64,000 nt of DNA from positions 47,211-111,210 of the IMG/VR virus record IMGVR_UViG_3300028920_000043; one strand, 5' to 3'. The translations under genes were made by a program, and so were the position numbers. Of this stretch, positions 34,816 through 43,740 are shown piece by piece (the stretch's first letter is position 1; each line of letters starts with the position of its first letter). The stretch comes from a virus. The notes beneath the pieces are model-generated. The model had not been told where the DNA came from and ran no database searches. It saw nothing but the letters and a program-made list of their open reading frames with translations.

Positions 34816-36705
34816 TTATTTAACCCTGTCCCAAATTCGTCTCAGAAGGTTATAAAGTGAATCGACACGGAAGCCGGTTCTGGCTGAAACAGCGGCATCA
34901 GCGGCTATGTCGTTCACAAGTTTTCCAAAAGTACCTCCGGCAACATGCTCTAGGTTTGGTTCCTCCCAAATACGATCTGGCTGGTCAACAGTAAGCCCTA
35001 ATGTCTGAGTTCCCATCTGCGTCAATGATAACTGGGACGTATAGAGGTCTCTGTACTCAATTGGCAATCTCAATTCAGAAATAGATGCTGCTGAACCTGC
35101 TGTCTCTTTTACTCGTATATTTATAGACTCATTTCCAAATCCTTGATATCCAGATTCCGCTCCCCAGTTTGCATCATTTAGTGTCTTGAACGGTGACCAG
35201 GTTACTCCCCCGTCTTGTGATATGGAATATTCTAACGTAACTGTTCCGGTCGTACTCGACACTATTCCGGCAATTCCCGCCACAAAAGAAACAGGTTGAA
35301 CAAAAAGCATTGCCGTTCCATATGGATCAATATCAATTCTTAAATTACTGAGGCTCCATTGAGCATTGGTCAGTTCAAAGAAATCAGGATCATCTCGATT
35401 ATACGGATACTTGAATGACCAATAAATCTGCGCTTCTTTTAGACCTTCATCTGTTGCATAAATCACCGGATCATATTGATTGATTGGCTCATTAATGTCT
35501 AGATCAGTTCCAGTTTCATTTACAATAAGAAAATCTGCCTTCATGCTGAAATCATTAACGAAATCTCCACTAGAATCTAACCTAACATCTCCCGTACAGG
35601 TTCCGGTAAGATATAATCTGAATCCGTCTTTCTGTACCCAATGATTCCGCATGAGATTAATATAAGAAGTATCTCCAGCAGGATCGCAAAAGATCTGAAC
35701 TATTCCAGCGCTATACCAATAAATATTCAAGTTTATATAATCGGGTACACCATTCAAAGTATGTCTGAAGATTAAACTGGAATCATCATAAAATGATGAA
35801 TAAATTGCTTTCTGTGTTTCAATATCATAGGTAGCTTGCTCATGGCAACGGAGATCAGCACCCGGATTTGAGTCATAGGTAAAAGAAGGTGTTGCTGGAT
35901 TAATATCAACATCAATATATACTGAACCAAATATACCAAAGGATACAATTAAATAATTGGTGGGCGCGCCGGTATATCCAGTATAATCGAGATGAACTTT
36001 TCCCTCCCCAAAAAGATTTCCAACATATAAACCATGCTGGTCCGATAATGATACCGGATTTCTATAGGTCAGCAAAGTATCAGCGTGGAGATAAGCTTGC
36101 CCGCGCCAAGCACGCCTTTGCCAATACTCCATAGTAATCTGACCCAAGTGCATCGGATAATCAGCCAGGTCATCCTGGTAAAGATTACTTACATATAAAA
36201 CTCCTGAAGCGTGTCTGACGTTATGAATTCTGACATTGTGGATTTCTCCGACAACGTTAATACACCAGACATATTCCAGATACCCTGCTGAACTGTGAAT
36301 CCAGATTGGTTCGTTAGAAACTGTGTATGCTCCGGGTCCAGTCCAATCTACTTCTGAATATACATCCATTTCAAAAGTAGCAGGACTCACTTTGAAATCC
36401 AATTCAAACCCATTACCAAATCCATCCTCTACCATTTCAAACCGACTTCCTGTATTCGTCCAGCTGACCCCGGCGACTCCTAAAAAGTTTCCATACATTT
36501 CAAGCTTACCGGTTGAATCTCCTCTTAAAATAGCGCCTAGATTTATAGTTAAGTTTTTGGCTTGACGAGTGTCCGTAATAACAACTTTATTTCCCCCAGT
36601 CGTTGCTATCACCACATCGTCCGAAGAGAGTGGGACAATACCCCCTATCCAGGTACCCCCAACTCCATAATCACCACCAGAAGATGTTGAAATAATAGTT
36701 CCCAT
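34816..36705 (-). CDS. Beta-helix/G8-like tail protein, copy A
   Basis: 629 residues. MGTIISTSSGGDYGVGGTWI with GGIVPLSSDDVVIATTGG matches the N-terminus of the following gene almost position for position, and both share YSISQDGGVTWSPFKTLNDA and LRLPIEYRDLYTSQL near the C-terminus. It ends VDSLYNLLRRIWDRVK, a motif also seen as YTYVRNIWKRLR in the preceding gene, perhaps an attachment helix. The central parts differ more, as expected for variable binding regions after tandem duplication. Confidence 0.75.
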   Translation of the reverse strand: MGTIISTSSGGDYGVGGTWIGGIVPLSSDDVVIATTGGNKVVITDTRQAKNLTINLGAILRGDSTGKLEMYGNFLGVAGVSWTNTGSRFEMVEDGFGNGFELDFKVSPATFEMDVYSEVDWTGPGAYTVSNEPIWIHSSAGYLEYVWCINVVGEIHNVRIHNVRHASGVLYVSNLYQDDLADYPMHLGQITMEYWQRRAWRGQAYLHADTLLTYRNPVSLSDQHGLYVGNLFGEGKVHLDYTGYTGAPTNYLIVSFGIFGSVYIDVDINPATPSFTYDSNPGADLRCHEQATYDIETQKAIYSSFYDDSSLIFRHTLNGVPDYINLNIYWYSAGIVQIFCDPAGDTSYINLMRNHWVQKDGFRLYLTGTCTGDVRLDSSGDFVNDFSMKADFLIVNETGTDLDINEPINQYDPVIYATDEGLKEAQIYWSFKYPYNRDDPDFFELTNAQWSLSNLRIDIDPYGTAMLFVQPVSFVAGIAGIVSSTTGTVTLEYSISQDGGVTWSPFKTLNDANWGAESGYQGFGNESINIRVKETAGSAASISELRLPIEYRDLYTSQLSLTQMGTQTLGLTVDQPDRIWEEPNLEHVAGGTFGKLVNDIAADAAVSARTGFRVDSLYNLLRRIWDRVK

Positions 36706-37134
36706 TTATCTTAATCTCTTCCAGATATTTCTTACATAAGTATAAACACTCAAAACGCGAGAGAGTACCAATGGAATATCACTTGCATGAGCTCCCGTCT
36801 GATTTATCACTCCGCCGAATGATCCGCCAATCTGATGATCTACGGTAGGCTCATCCCAAATCTCGTTCGGCATATCTTCTATCTTCAAAGCAGTTTCAGT
36901 AGAGCCGTAAACATAGCGCTCTCCACCCATTAAACTCGCCCCACCATCCGCTGTAAAAACATAAGTAATACTAGCATCCAAAGCAGTGGCATTATAAAAA
37001 TAATGTCCACCATCTATTTCGGTCATGGCAACGGCAGTCAAAACTTGGGTCCCATCTGTTTGCCAAGCGTCAAGCGTAGGAGATAATCCTGTCTTTGGTG
37101 ATCCGTTCTCTGTAAAGAATGCCGTTATGTGCAT
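36706..37134 (-). CDS. Fibre/baseplate accessory protein
   Basis: 142 residues. MHITAFFTENGSPKTGLSPT, HYFYNATALDASITYVFTAD form an Ig-like domain; the C-terminal half, MPNEIWDEPTVDHQIGGSFG and YTYVRNIWKRLR, shares EIWDEP and the terminal helix with the beta-helix protein downstream (EEPNLEHVAGGTFG; NLLRRIWDRVK). This shared tail suggests that the proteins dock to the same partner. Adjacent stops and starts have no gap. Confidence 0.65.
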   Translation of the reverse strand: MHITAFFTENGSPKTGLSPTLDAWQTDGTQVLTAVAMTEIDGGHYFYNATALDASITYVFTADGGASLMGGERYVYGSTETALKIEDMPNEIWDEPTVDHQIGGSFGGVINQTGAHASDIPLVLSRVLSVYTYVRNIWKRLR

Positions 37135-37641
37135 CTAAAATATCCTTGATAGATTCGGATCCGTTAGTATATGTTCTGCCACTGTATTATCTGGAAATTC
37201 TCCTCCGATCTTCAATCCTACTTTATGATAACACACAGAAACAAACTCCGTACAAACATGCTTTGCCGGATCGTCATTCATTGGCGCTTTTCCCAAAGTT
37301 CCAAGAATTATTCTCCATAGATAATTTACTATATGAAAATAATCATAGCCCTTGCCAATGAATGTTTCAGCAAGAGCAATAATCTTCTCGGCTTTCTTTT
37401 TTGAAAGCTTGGAACGCATACAAGCAACACGGCGTCCAAGCCCTGTTACCTTTTTAAGCGAATACTTTTTTATTCCCATTAAATGCGCACCAATACAAAA
37501 TCCATCTCCCACATAAATTTCAGCGTGAGAGAATTTCGATCTGGTCACCAATTGAATAATAACCGACAATGGAATCCACCAAGAACCGGTTAAAAGAATA
37601 TCTCCCGGTTTCAATAAATCTTCCTGTTCCTTAGTTATCAT
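37135..37641 (-). CDS. Permuted NlpC/P60 (YiiX-like) hydrolase
   Basis: 168 residues. The ATG at 37641 is preferred: AAAGGAG lies about 10 nt upstream. EDLLKPGDILLTGSWWIPLS, then FSHAEIYVGDG (catalytic His) and later KHVCTEFVSVCYH (Cys) give the His-before-Cys order of the circularly permuted papain-like family (YiiX/YebB-type). Such enzymes hydrolyse peptidoglycan peptides or amide/ester bonds. The setting among tail adhesins suggests a cell-wall-penetration or lysis role; a separate endolysin was not found in this window. Confidence 0.75.
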   Translation of the reverse strand: MITKEQEDLLKPGDILLTGSWWIPLSVIIQLVTRSKFSHAEIYVGDGFCIGAHLMGIKKYSLKKVTGLGRRVACMRSKLSKKKAEKIIALAETFIGKGYDYFHIVNYLWRIILGTLGKAPMNDDPAKHVCTEFVSVCYHKVGLKIGGEFPDNTVAEHILTDPNLSRIF

Positions 37642-37654
37642 AATCCACACTCCT

Positions 37655-38749
37655 TTAGCATGTATCTTCCCTATGCATAGTAAGCGCGCAACTCACTTTC
37701 CATGCATGATCCTCTCCATGAGTTTCTGCCGTTGCCTTCAACCGCATCCCCTGTCCTATTCTAGCGGTATCAGCAGATTGTAACATCTCGAATCCCCAGC
37801 CTAATAAATGGACATGGTTGACAAATCTACCGAATACTATCTCGCTGGTAAACATATTGTAGCGCCCCTGTGCCTGAGCATTCGCTGCTATATTCTCGAA
37901 TGCTTTGGATGTTGAATTCCAATCCGCATCCCAATAAGCAACCGGAGGTACTCCCAAATCCGTATCGGGTATATAAATCAATCCATCTCTTGGATCGGTC
38001 ATGTCGTTTGTTGGCTGTATAGTTCCGTCTCCAGCGGCTGGCACAATAAGATATCCCCCATATAAATTATAATAAGTATTTTCTCCAGCAGAGTAGGGGG
38101 TTAAAATCGGAACCATCTCAAGAGTGATAGAATCAAACTCGGCATCCCTCCAAATAATGTATCCTTCGTGAATCCACGTTTCGTTTTCTATTATATTGAA
38201 ATCAAGATAGCAGTGTTGTTTCCAAATAAATACGGAACCACTTGAAGATTTTTCGGACTCATCATCTCCCGTATTAGACACCGTAAATGAAGTGGTGCCG
38301 GGCATTGATAAAACAACTGCCGTTTCAACATCGTAAGCATTATCAGCACAATCTATGACTACTATATCACCAACTCTTAATTTGGTTTCCTTATCACATT
38401 TTATAGTAGCAATATTTGAAGCCCTGGAAACGTGAGTGATGGATATGTCAGCAATATGCTCTATGATAAAATCATCACCACCGCCTTTTTTGGTTATGTC
38501 AGATATATCATCCGCCTGTCCTGTGAAGTATGTTTCTAATCCCAATGGACGAGATGTTTCGTGAATCCTCATCTTATTAGAAGAGTCCCGCGGATCTTCA
38601 TCAGTTACCGTACCTATAGCAACTATGCTTTCCGAATTAATAGAATGTTCATTATTATTCGGGCATACGGTAGGGGCTTCTTCTCGGTAATCTGTTTCAA
38701 CATTGGCCGCTTCCGTATTACAGTATAGTCTATATTTTTTCAATTCCAT
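37655..38749 (-). CDS. Putative virion structural protein
   Basis: 364 residues. The N-terminus MELKKYRLYCNTEAANVETD is followed by CPNNNEHSINSESIVAI, a motif I associate with phage virion proteins of the fibre region. Beta-rich: TIKCDKETKLRVGDIVVIDC and SFTVSNTGDDESEKSSSGSV. The C-terminus contains NHVHLLGWGFEMLQSADTAR and MRLKATAETHGEDHAWKVSC. No enzyme motif seen. Lies between fibres and the hydrolase. Confidence 0.62.
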   Translation of the reverse strand: MELKKYRLYCNTEAANVETDYREEAPTVCPNNNEHSINSESIVAIGTVTDEDPRDSSNKMRIHETSRPLGLETYFTGQADDISDITKKGGGDDFIIEHIADISITHVSRASNIATIKCDKETKLRVGDIVVIDCADNAYDVETAVVLSMPGTTSFTVSNTGDDESEKSSSGSVFIWKQHCYLDFNIIENETWIHEGYIIWRDAEFDSITLEMVPILTPYSAGENTYYNLYGGYLIVPAAGDGTIQPTNDMTDPRDGLIYIPDTDLGVPPVAYWDADWNSTSKAFENIAANAQAQGRYNMFTSEIVFGRFVNHVHLLGWGFEMLQSADTARIGQGMRLKATAETHGEDHAWKVSCALTMHREDTC

Positions 38750-38759
38750 GGTTTCAATC

Positions 38760-40499
38760 CTATACGATCTTAAAAGAATGAAGAGCAGATTTACTGCCTG
38801 TAGTTTTTACCTGTATTTCAATAATAGCTGGATCTACCGGAAGATTGGAGATGTCTGAAGTTTCATATATCGCCTTTTCTTCTGCGGTGTAAATTATCTT
38901 TGCTATTTCTAAGCTGTTGTCCAAGTCCCACAGTCTTACTTCCGCTTGTCCGGATGTACTTGACCTGCTTCCGACTATTCTGAATGCTTGAATAGCGGCT
39001 ACAGCCGTCCCATCATAAATCTGAGAAGATATAACCTGCCAACTTGATGAAGTCCATTCCAACTTATCTTCTTTGGTACTGGTATTGAAATATGAAAAGT
39101 TAGAATAGACACCGGACAGTTTTCCCAGAATAAATTCCAGCGGCGTTTCTTCTTTGTTGAATGGAGCCACGCGCAGCACGTGTCTCAATGCCGCCTTCGG
39201 GGTATTGGAATAGGAACTCTTTGTTTCAAAAGTCAACCGATACAAAACACGAATTTCTTGGAATGGTAAATTGGTTGTGTCCAATCCAGCAAAGCTGTTA
39301 GTGAGAATCGCGCCAACCAATGAATCGTGATACCGTTCTCCAAGTATAACAAACACCGGTTCGGAAGTGCATGTTGACGCGCAAATCCAAACTGCCGTGA
39401 ATCCATCCGATGGAACATCTTCCAGAGACCACGTGCCGCCGGTATCTTTGTTGTATTGAATTCTGGACGTTCCCTCTTTCAACGGGAATGCCGTGGCGTC
39501 CGCCCTTCTCCAATCTGGACTTGAACCCGATTTGTAAAATACCGGGGCATATAGTACCGTGGATAATTTCTGTTCAAAGGGTTCTGTTGGTGTCGCATCA
39601 TTAACAATAGATATTCTTATATCTTCATCAGCCAGCACTCCGTCCGTCAAGGACATCTGAGCATCTGAATCCGTTGTTCCATCTCCTCCTGTTGTATAGT
39701 TTCCTATCTCTAATCCAGATTCAAGCCACGCGCCTCTTGTCAAGTGCAAATATTTATGAGTTGCCCATGACATTACAAGTCCGTGCCGTTCCTCAGCAAT
39801 AAACAAGGATTCATTTGCTGTGGCGTTCCAATAAACAAGGGCTACTTGAGCGGTCGATCCTATATCCCAAACTGTTTGGCTTGCCGTCAATACTGCTGAA
39901 CTGTTATAATAAATAAACCAAAGTCCTTCCGTATCATCTATAACAACATTTTCACTTGATTCTTTTGTATAACGTTCTCCCATTAAAAAGACATCGAAAC
40001 TGGAATCTGTTGGAGAAATTGTGAATGTTCTTGAACCATCATTAAAAGAAATTTGGGAATCCGTTCTATTCGGAAATCCCATCGGTTCATCATCCGGATG
40101 TAATTCTCCGATAACGTCTGCTTCTATTTCAAACCAAACTGCGGATGCTGTAGTATTAACAAAACAAATAAAGAACTTTTTACTATCAGAGTTTAACCAT
40201 AAGTTTCCTACTTTGAAAGTTCTGTCAATGTTTGCTGTATCCACGCCATCATTGTTTGCCGTTGGATTTGACGTTGTTACATAAGGATTATCAGCAATAG
40301 GGCTCCATGCTTTATTATCATCGTCATACTTTCTCCATATTCTAGATTCACCGGAGGCGGGAATTTCCACAAGAATAGAACCCTTTGGTGCAGGTTCACC
40401 GCCTCCGGTAGTCGGGTCTGTGGCAGAGTAGAAAATACCAAATACATCATCTACTGCCAATCCCACGTCAACACTAAAAGCATCATTTATGTCAGGCAT
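38760..40499 (-). CDS. Fibre-like protein with shared N-terminal segment (579 residues)
   Basis: Begins MPDINDAFSVDVGLAVDDVF and then ATDPTTGGGEPAPKGSILVE, which matches the DDPTSGGGVEAPIGSLYL segment of the neighbouring 617-residue protein. The shared N-terminus is probably the attachment module. The remainder is beta-rich with many Thr/Ser/Asn residues, for example WFEIEADVIGELHPDDEPMG and YVTTSNPTANNDGVDTANID. C-terminal part has RLWDLDNSLEIAKIIYTAEE. Likely a tail or capsid fibre. Confidence 0.68.
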   Translation of the reverse strand: MPDINDAFSVDVGLAVDDVFGIFYSATDPTTGGGEPAPKGSILVEIPASGESRIWRKYDDDNKAWSPIADNPYVTTSNPTANNDGVDTANIDRTFKVGNLWLNSDSKKFFICFVNTTASAVWFEIEADVIGELHPDDEPMGFPNRTDSQISFNDGSRTFTISPTDSSFDVFLMGERYTKESSENVVIDDTEGLWFIYYNSSAVLTASQTVWDIGSTAQVALVYWNATANESLFIAEERHGLVMSWATHKYLHLTRGAWLESGLEIGNYTTGGDGTTDSDAQMSLTDGVLADEDIRISIVNDATPTEPFEQKLSTVLYAPVFYKSGSSPDWRRADATAFPLKEGTSRIQYNKDTGGTWSLEDVPSDGFTAVWICASTCTSEPVFVILGERYHDSLVGAILTNSFAGLDTTNLPFQEIRVLYRLTFETKSSYSNTPKAALRHVLRVAPFNKEETPLEFILGKLSGVYSNFSYFNTSTKEDKLEWTSSSWQVISSQIYDGTAVAAIQAFRIVGSRSSTSGQAEVRLWDLDNSLEIAKIIYTAEEKAIYETSDISNLPVDPAIIEIQVKTTGSKSALHSFKIV

Positions 40500-40538
40500 T
40501 AAAATCTTCTTTTCAAAATCTTAAACGGAGTTAAGATT

Positions 40539-42392
40539 TTATTCAGCGTTTGCTATTCTCGTACCTCTCCAGTCGATGTTCTCTGTAGCGGTAACTCGTA
40601 AACGCATATTCCCACCACTGACATCGACTGAAATAGAAAGTCCAGAAATACTGGAACCTGTTTTCAATTTGGCATACTGGGTTGAATCCACTGACCCGGA
40701 TCCATCGTGCAAGGCATGAACTTCATATGCTTCACGTTTCGTTCCGGTTGCATTGGACATTACTGTGACAAGCCACCACGCCTCACAGTAACTTGCTGTG
40801 GCAACCTGATCCATTGTCAATCCAGAAGAAGCGTCCTGATTGTCTGCGCTGAACTTCTTTGGAGCGTTGATAGTAACATCCAACTCGGTGTCACCAATAC
40901 TGCCTGCCTTGACGTAAAGCTGATTGGATCCATTCTCACCAATCGTATCATCGTCAATCTTAACGGCAACACCGTTTGAGGTCACACTAATAACAGTAGC
41001 CAGGTTCACCCCACCAGTCGCATCAGGCTTCACCTGAAGATCATCTGATCCATTATCCTCCAGACCATTACCAGCGAAGTCTGCCGGTTCAATATCCAAC
41101 AGATAAGAACTAACTCCGTTCTGCTTCAGACCGTCACCGGCAATCTCACTTGCATCAATCTCAAGATCATCAGCATTGACTTGAACACCCTTGTTTGCAT
41201 CGCCAACATTGATAGTATTACCACTCTTGGTAAGACCGGCGCCGGCGATAACCTGACCCGCTCCAGAGAACTGAACCCATGTAATATTGGTTGTACCAAC
41301 TGTTATGGGCTCGTCCGTAGTACACAGATAACCATTATCAGCTTGAGTAGTGCCTTCTTCCACAAACGTATAGGCTGCCGCGAACTCGTCTGCTTCGTCA
41401 TTATCCGTTGCTCTTGTCAATTGCCATGGAGTACCACCATCACCAACAGTGGTCAGGACATAAATACCATTATACGGGGCATTACCCCCAGTTTCATTCT
41501 TGATCAGAACGCGGTCACCCTGTACCAGGGTAATGTCATCCTGCGAAGGGAAAGCACCGTTGGTGTTTTTAGTAAGGGTAGCGCCAACACCTAATGTTCC
41601 ATTGTTATAGGTATATGCATCTACCAATGCCGCAGTCGTTGCTGCCCTTGAGGATCCTTTACCGTGTAAGCCTTGCGCTATATTATCAACGTAGAGTTTA
41701 TTTGCCACATCGGTGTCGCTGGTTGGCGCATCGACCACCGTCATAGCACCGCCAGTCTCAACGTTGATAGCACCACCGGATTGAATCGTTATTGTTCCGT
41801 TGGTTTGACCATCCTGCTGAACAACTGCATCCAAATCCGTTTGGTGTGGATTCGTTGTATCATCAGCGTGAGTTTTCAAAGCGCCATCAAGATCTGACGC
41901 CTTGGCCATTACCGTACTGTCAACGGAAATATAATTCGTATTTGATACATCTGAATCAGCACCAATGGCATCATCTAACGCTTCAATGTTGTCATTGACA
42001 TCCTCTCCGGCAACAATCGGATTGTTTGTACGAGAATTGGCAGCGGGGTCAGCACCAATTTCGGCATCAAGTTTTCCGGCGGCAGTTTCAAGAGAATCAT
42101 CATTGGCAATATGATGAGTACTTGAATAACTGGGCAAAACATTCCCGGTTGAATCCTTGCCCATGAAAGTATTCTGATAGCCATCTTCAAGACTGGCACC
42201 AGAGCTGTCAACGATCAAGGTCCAATCCGTATTCCCTGCACCTGTCTTATGGTATGTGGATCCATTAGTTCTCAGGTACAGAGATCCGATAGGTGCTTCA
42301 ACTCCTCCTCCTGATGTTGGATCATCTACACCATCAAGAACCTCAACATCATTTTCTAAAATTAGGCCTTCGCCTATTTTGAACTTACCCAT
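40539..42392 (-). CDS. Fibre-like protein (617 residues)
   Basis: AGGAGACATCC precedes the ATG. N-terminus MGKFKIGEGLILENDVEVLD, then DDPTSGGGVEAPIGSLYLRT shared with the downstream fibre. Middle: helical KTHADDTTNPHQTDLDAV (a DDTTNPHQT motif typical of phage fibre proteins), and GGAINVETGGAMTVVDAPTS. Later repeats of (I/L)xIDASEIAGDGL and VTSNGVAVKIDDDTIGENGS recall T4-like and other long fibre stalks. C-terminal domain ends TENIDWRGTRIANAE. Receptor-binding fibre or stalk. Confidence 0.78.
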   Translation of the reverse strand: MGKFKIGEGLILENDVEVLDGVDDPTSGGGVEAPIGSLYLRTNGSTYHKTGAGNTDWTLIVDSSGASLEDGYQNTFMGKDSTGNVLPSYSSTHHIANDDSLETAAGKLDAEIGADPAANSRTNNPIVAGEDVNDNIEALDDAIGADSDVSNTNYISVDSTVMAKASDLDGALKTHADDTTNPHQTDLDAVVQQDGQTNGTITIQSGGAINVETGGAMTVVDAPTSDTDVANKLYVDNIAQGLHGKGSSRAATTAALVDAYTYNNGTLGVGATLTKNTNGAFPSQDDITLVQGDRVLIKNETGGNAPYNGIYVLTTVGDGGTPWQLTRATDNDEADEFAAAYTFVEEGTTQADNGYLCTTDEPITVGTTNITWVQFSGAGQVIAGAGLTKSGNTINVGDANKGVQVNADDLEIDASEIAGDGLKQNGVSSYLLDIEPADFAGNGLEDNGSDDLQVKPDATGGVNLATVISVTSNGVAVKIDDDTIGENGSNQLYVKAGSIGDTELDVTINAPKKFSADNQDASSGLTMDQVATASYCEAWWLVTVMSNATGTKREAYEVHALHDGSGSVDSTQYAKLKTGSSISGLSISVDVSGGNMRLRVTATENIDWRGTRIANAE

Positions 42393-42402
42393 TGGATGTC
42401 TC

Positions 42403-42750
42403 CTATAACATAAATCGTAAAAATTTTACTGTTATGGTTACCCCTTCATTATTGGTTATTGTCAACGTCATATCAGATCCATCACTTGTTACCACCAGGT
42501 CATAGTCAATATCCTCTCCAGCTATAGAATATCTGGAGTAATCACAACTGGTAGAACGTGCTCTCGCCAAAACTTCTAATGATTGAGACTTCAAACCCCC
42601 ATTATCAATATTGATAATCCACTTTATAGTTTTAGACAGAGATAAGGATACGGTGTCCACATCCTCCGTTCCTGAAGCGGCAATATTAACCGTTCCACGG
42701 ATTCCTGCACCGCCACCGCCGACTTGTCTAAGCTGAACATTTATTCCCAT
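42403..42750 (-). CDS. Small Gly-rich beta protein
   Basis: 115 residues: MGINVQLRQVGGGGAGIRGT, then SLSLSKTIKWIINIDNGGLK and LVVTSDGSDMTLTITNNEG. A single beta-sandwich is likely. It sits directly upstream of the 617-residue fibre gene and could be a fibre cap or chaperone; not recognised. Confidence 0.55.
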   Translation of the reverse strand: MGINVQLRQVGGGGAGIRGTVNIAASGTEDVDTVSLSLSKTIKWIINIDNGGLKSQSLEVLARARSTSCDYSRYSIAGEDIDYDLVVTSDGSDMTLTITNNEGVTITVKFLRFML

Positions 42751-42767
42751 CTAACTCACCAATACTG

Positions 42768-42998
42768 TTATGGCTGGGCGTCAATGTATGCTTGCAAGGC
42801 GGCACCGTCTGTAATAATATTGGAAATTGCCGTCTGTTCCGATTCTGGGATCTTCGACTGAATGATCCCATAGATGTTGGCATCGTTCAAAACTGCAAGC
42901 CCGCTGAACAATGAATTCCGAATTCCGTTGATAGCGTTCTCACACTGTTCCGCAAGTAATTTCTCATCGTCTGTCAAACCACTCTTGTCAATAGTCAT
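42768..42998 (-). CDS. Small helical protein
   Basis: 76 residues, GAGGATAAAC site. MTIDKSGLTDDEKLLAEQCE and a helix through ISNIITDGAALQAYIDAQP. No family recognised. Position between fibre and membrane genes gives no clear role. Confidence 0.55.
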   Translation of the reverse strand: MTIDKSGLTDDEKLLAEQCENAINGIRNSLFSGLAVLNDANIYGIIQSKIPESEQTAISNIITDGAALQAYIDAQP

Positions 42999-43039
42999 TT
43001 TTGTTTATCCTCGGCACTGATAGTCCTTTTTCTGTTTGT

Positions 43040-43390
43040 TTATAAATCAGCTCCGGTAAGATCCTTCAACTCTCTCCGAAGTAATTTTACTGCTGTTGGA
43101 TTGACCGCATCATCCGGAATAGTCTTGCACATCTCTTCCAACTTCAAATCGATTTCTGCTTGAGTGGGAGTTTTGCCACTCTTATTAGTTTGACGAATGA
43201 CCCACTCACGAAGAGAAAACATCACTTTCTTGAGTTTCTTTTCGAGTGCTTCTTGATCCACGACTTTCTTTATGCCGGGATATTTTACATAAAGCCAATC
43301 AACCGCTTTCCCCAAAAGCCAAAGCAAAATCATAAATGCAAATGTTATTACTGCCGGCTGAGACACCAATGATTTCAAAAACTCAACCAT
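43040..43390 (-). CDS. Membrane protein, holin-like candidate 2
   Basis: 116 residues from ATG 43390 (GGAGGTGGAGTG upstream). One strong N-terminal helix: AVITFAFMILLWLLGKAVDW, followed by a charged cytoplasmic part KKVVDQEALEKKLKKVMF. Phages often carry two adjacent one-helix genes near lysis genes; this one and the next fit a holin/antiholin or spanin-like role. No sequence-specific proof. Confidence 0.58.
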   Translation of the reverse strand: MVEFLKSLVSQPAVITFAFMILLWLLGKAVDWLYVKYPGIKKVVDQEALEKKLKKVMFSLREWVIRQTNKSGKTPTQAEIDLKLEEMCKTIPDDAVNPTAVKLLRRELKDLTGADL

Positions 43391-43412
43391 CACTCCACCT
43401 CCATTAAAAAAA

Positions 43413-43724
43413 TTAGGCTTTCTTGCCGTTCAAACTTCGTAGAATAGATATCTGCTCATCTGCCTTAAGCAGCATCTTCAAATGCTCTTCCTTCTGAAAC
43501 TTATGCGCTTCAGCATGGCGCTCATCTGCCTTCTCTATTCTTATGTGTAACTCATTAAGAGATTTTGTATGCTCTCCCAAGGACTCTGTGTTCTTTTCAA
43601 GTTGTTTGGTCATATTGGTAATAATATGCTTTACCATCCAGACGCAAAGCAAGAAAATTCCGACTGATAGCGCCATACCCAGGCCTACATCCTTAACAGC
43701 CTGGTATATCGACAGTCCATCCAT
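43413..43724 (-). CDS. Membrane/coiled-coil protein, holin-like candidate 1
   Basis: 103 residues. MDGLSIYQAVKDVGLGMALS and SVGIFLLCVWMVKHIITNM form a single helix, then a coiled coil (QLEKNTESLGEHTKSLNEL; RIEKADERHAEAHKFQKEEH). This layout resembles BhlA-like or other phage holin-like proteins. It lies directly after the portal gene. Confidence 0.6.
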   Translation of the reverse strand: MDGLSIYQAVKDVGLGMALSVGIFLLCVWMVKHIITNMTKQLEKNTESLGEHTKSLNELHIRIEKADERHAEAHKFQKEEHLKMLLKADEQISILRSLNGKKA

Positions 43725-43740
43725 TGGTTCTCCTTTCAGA

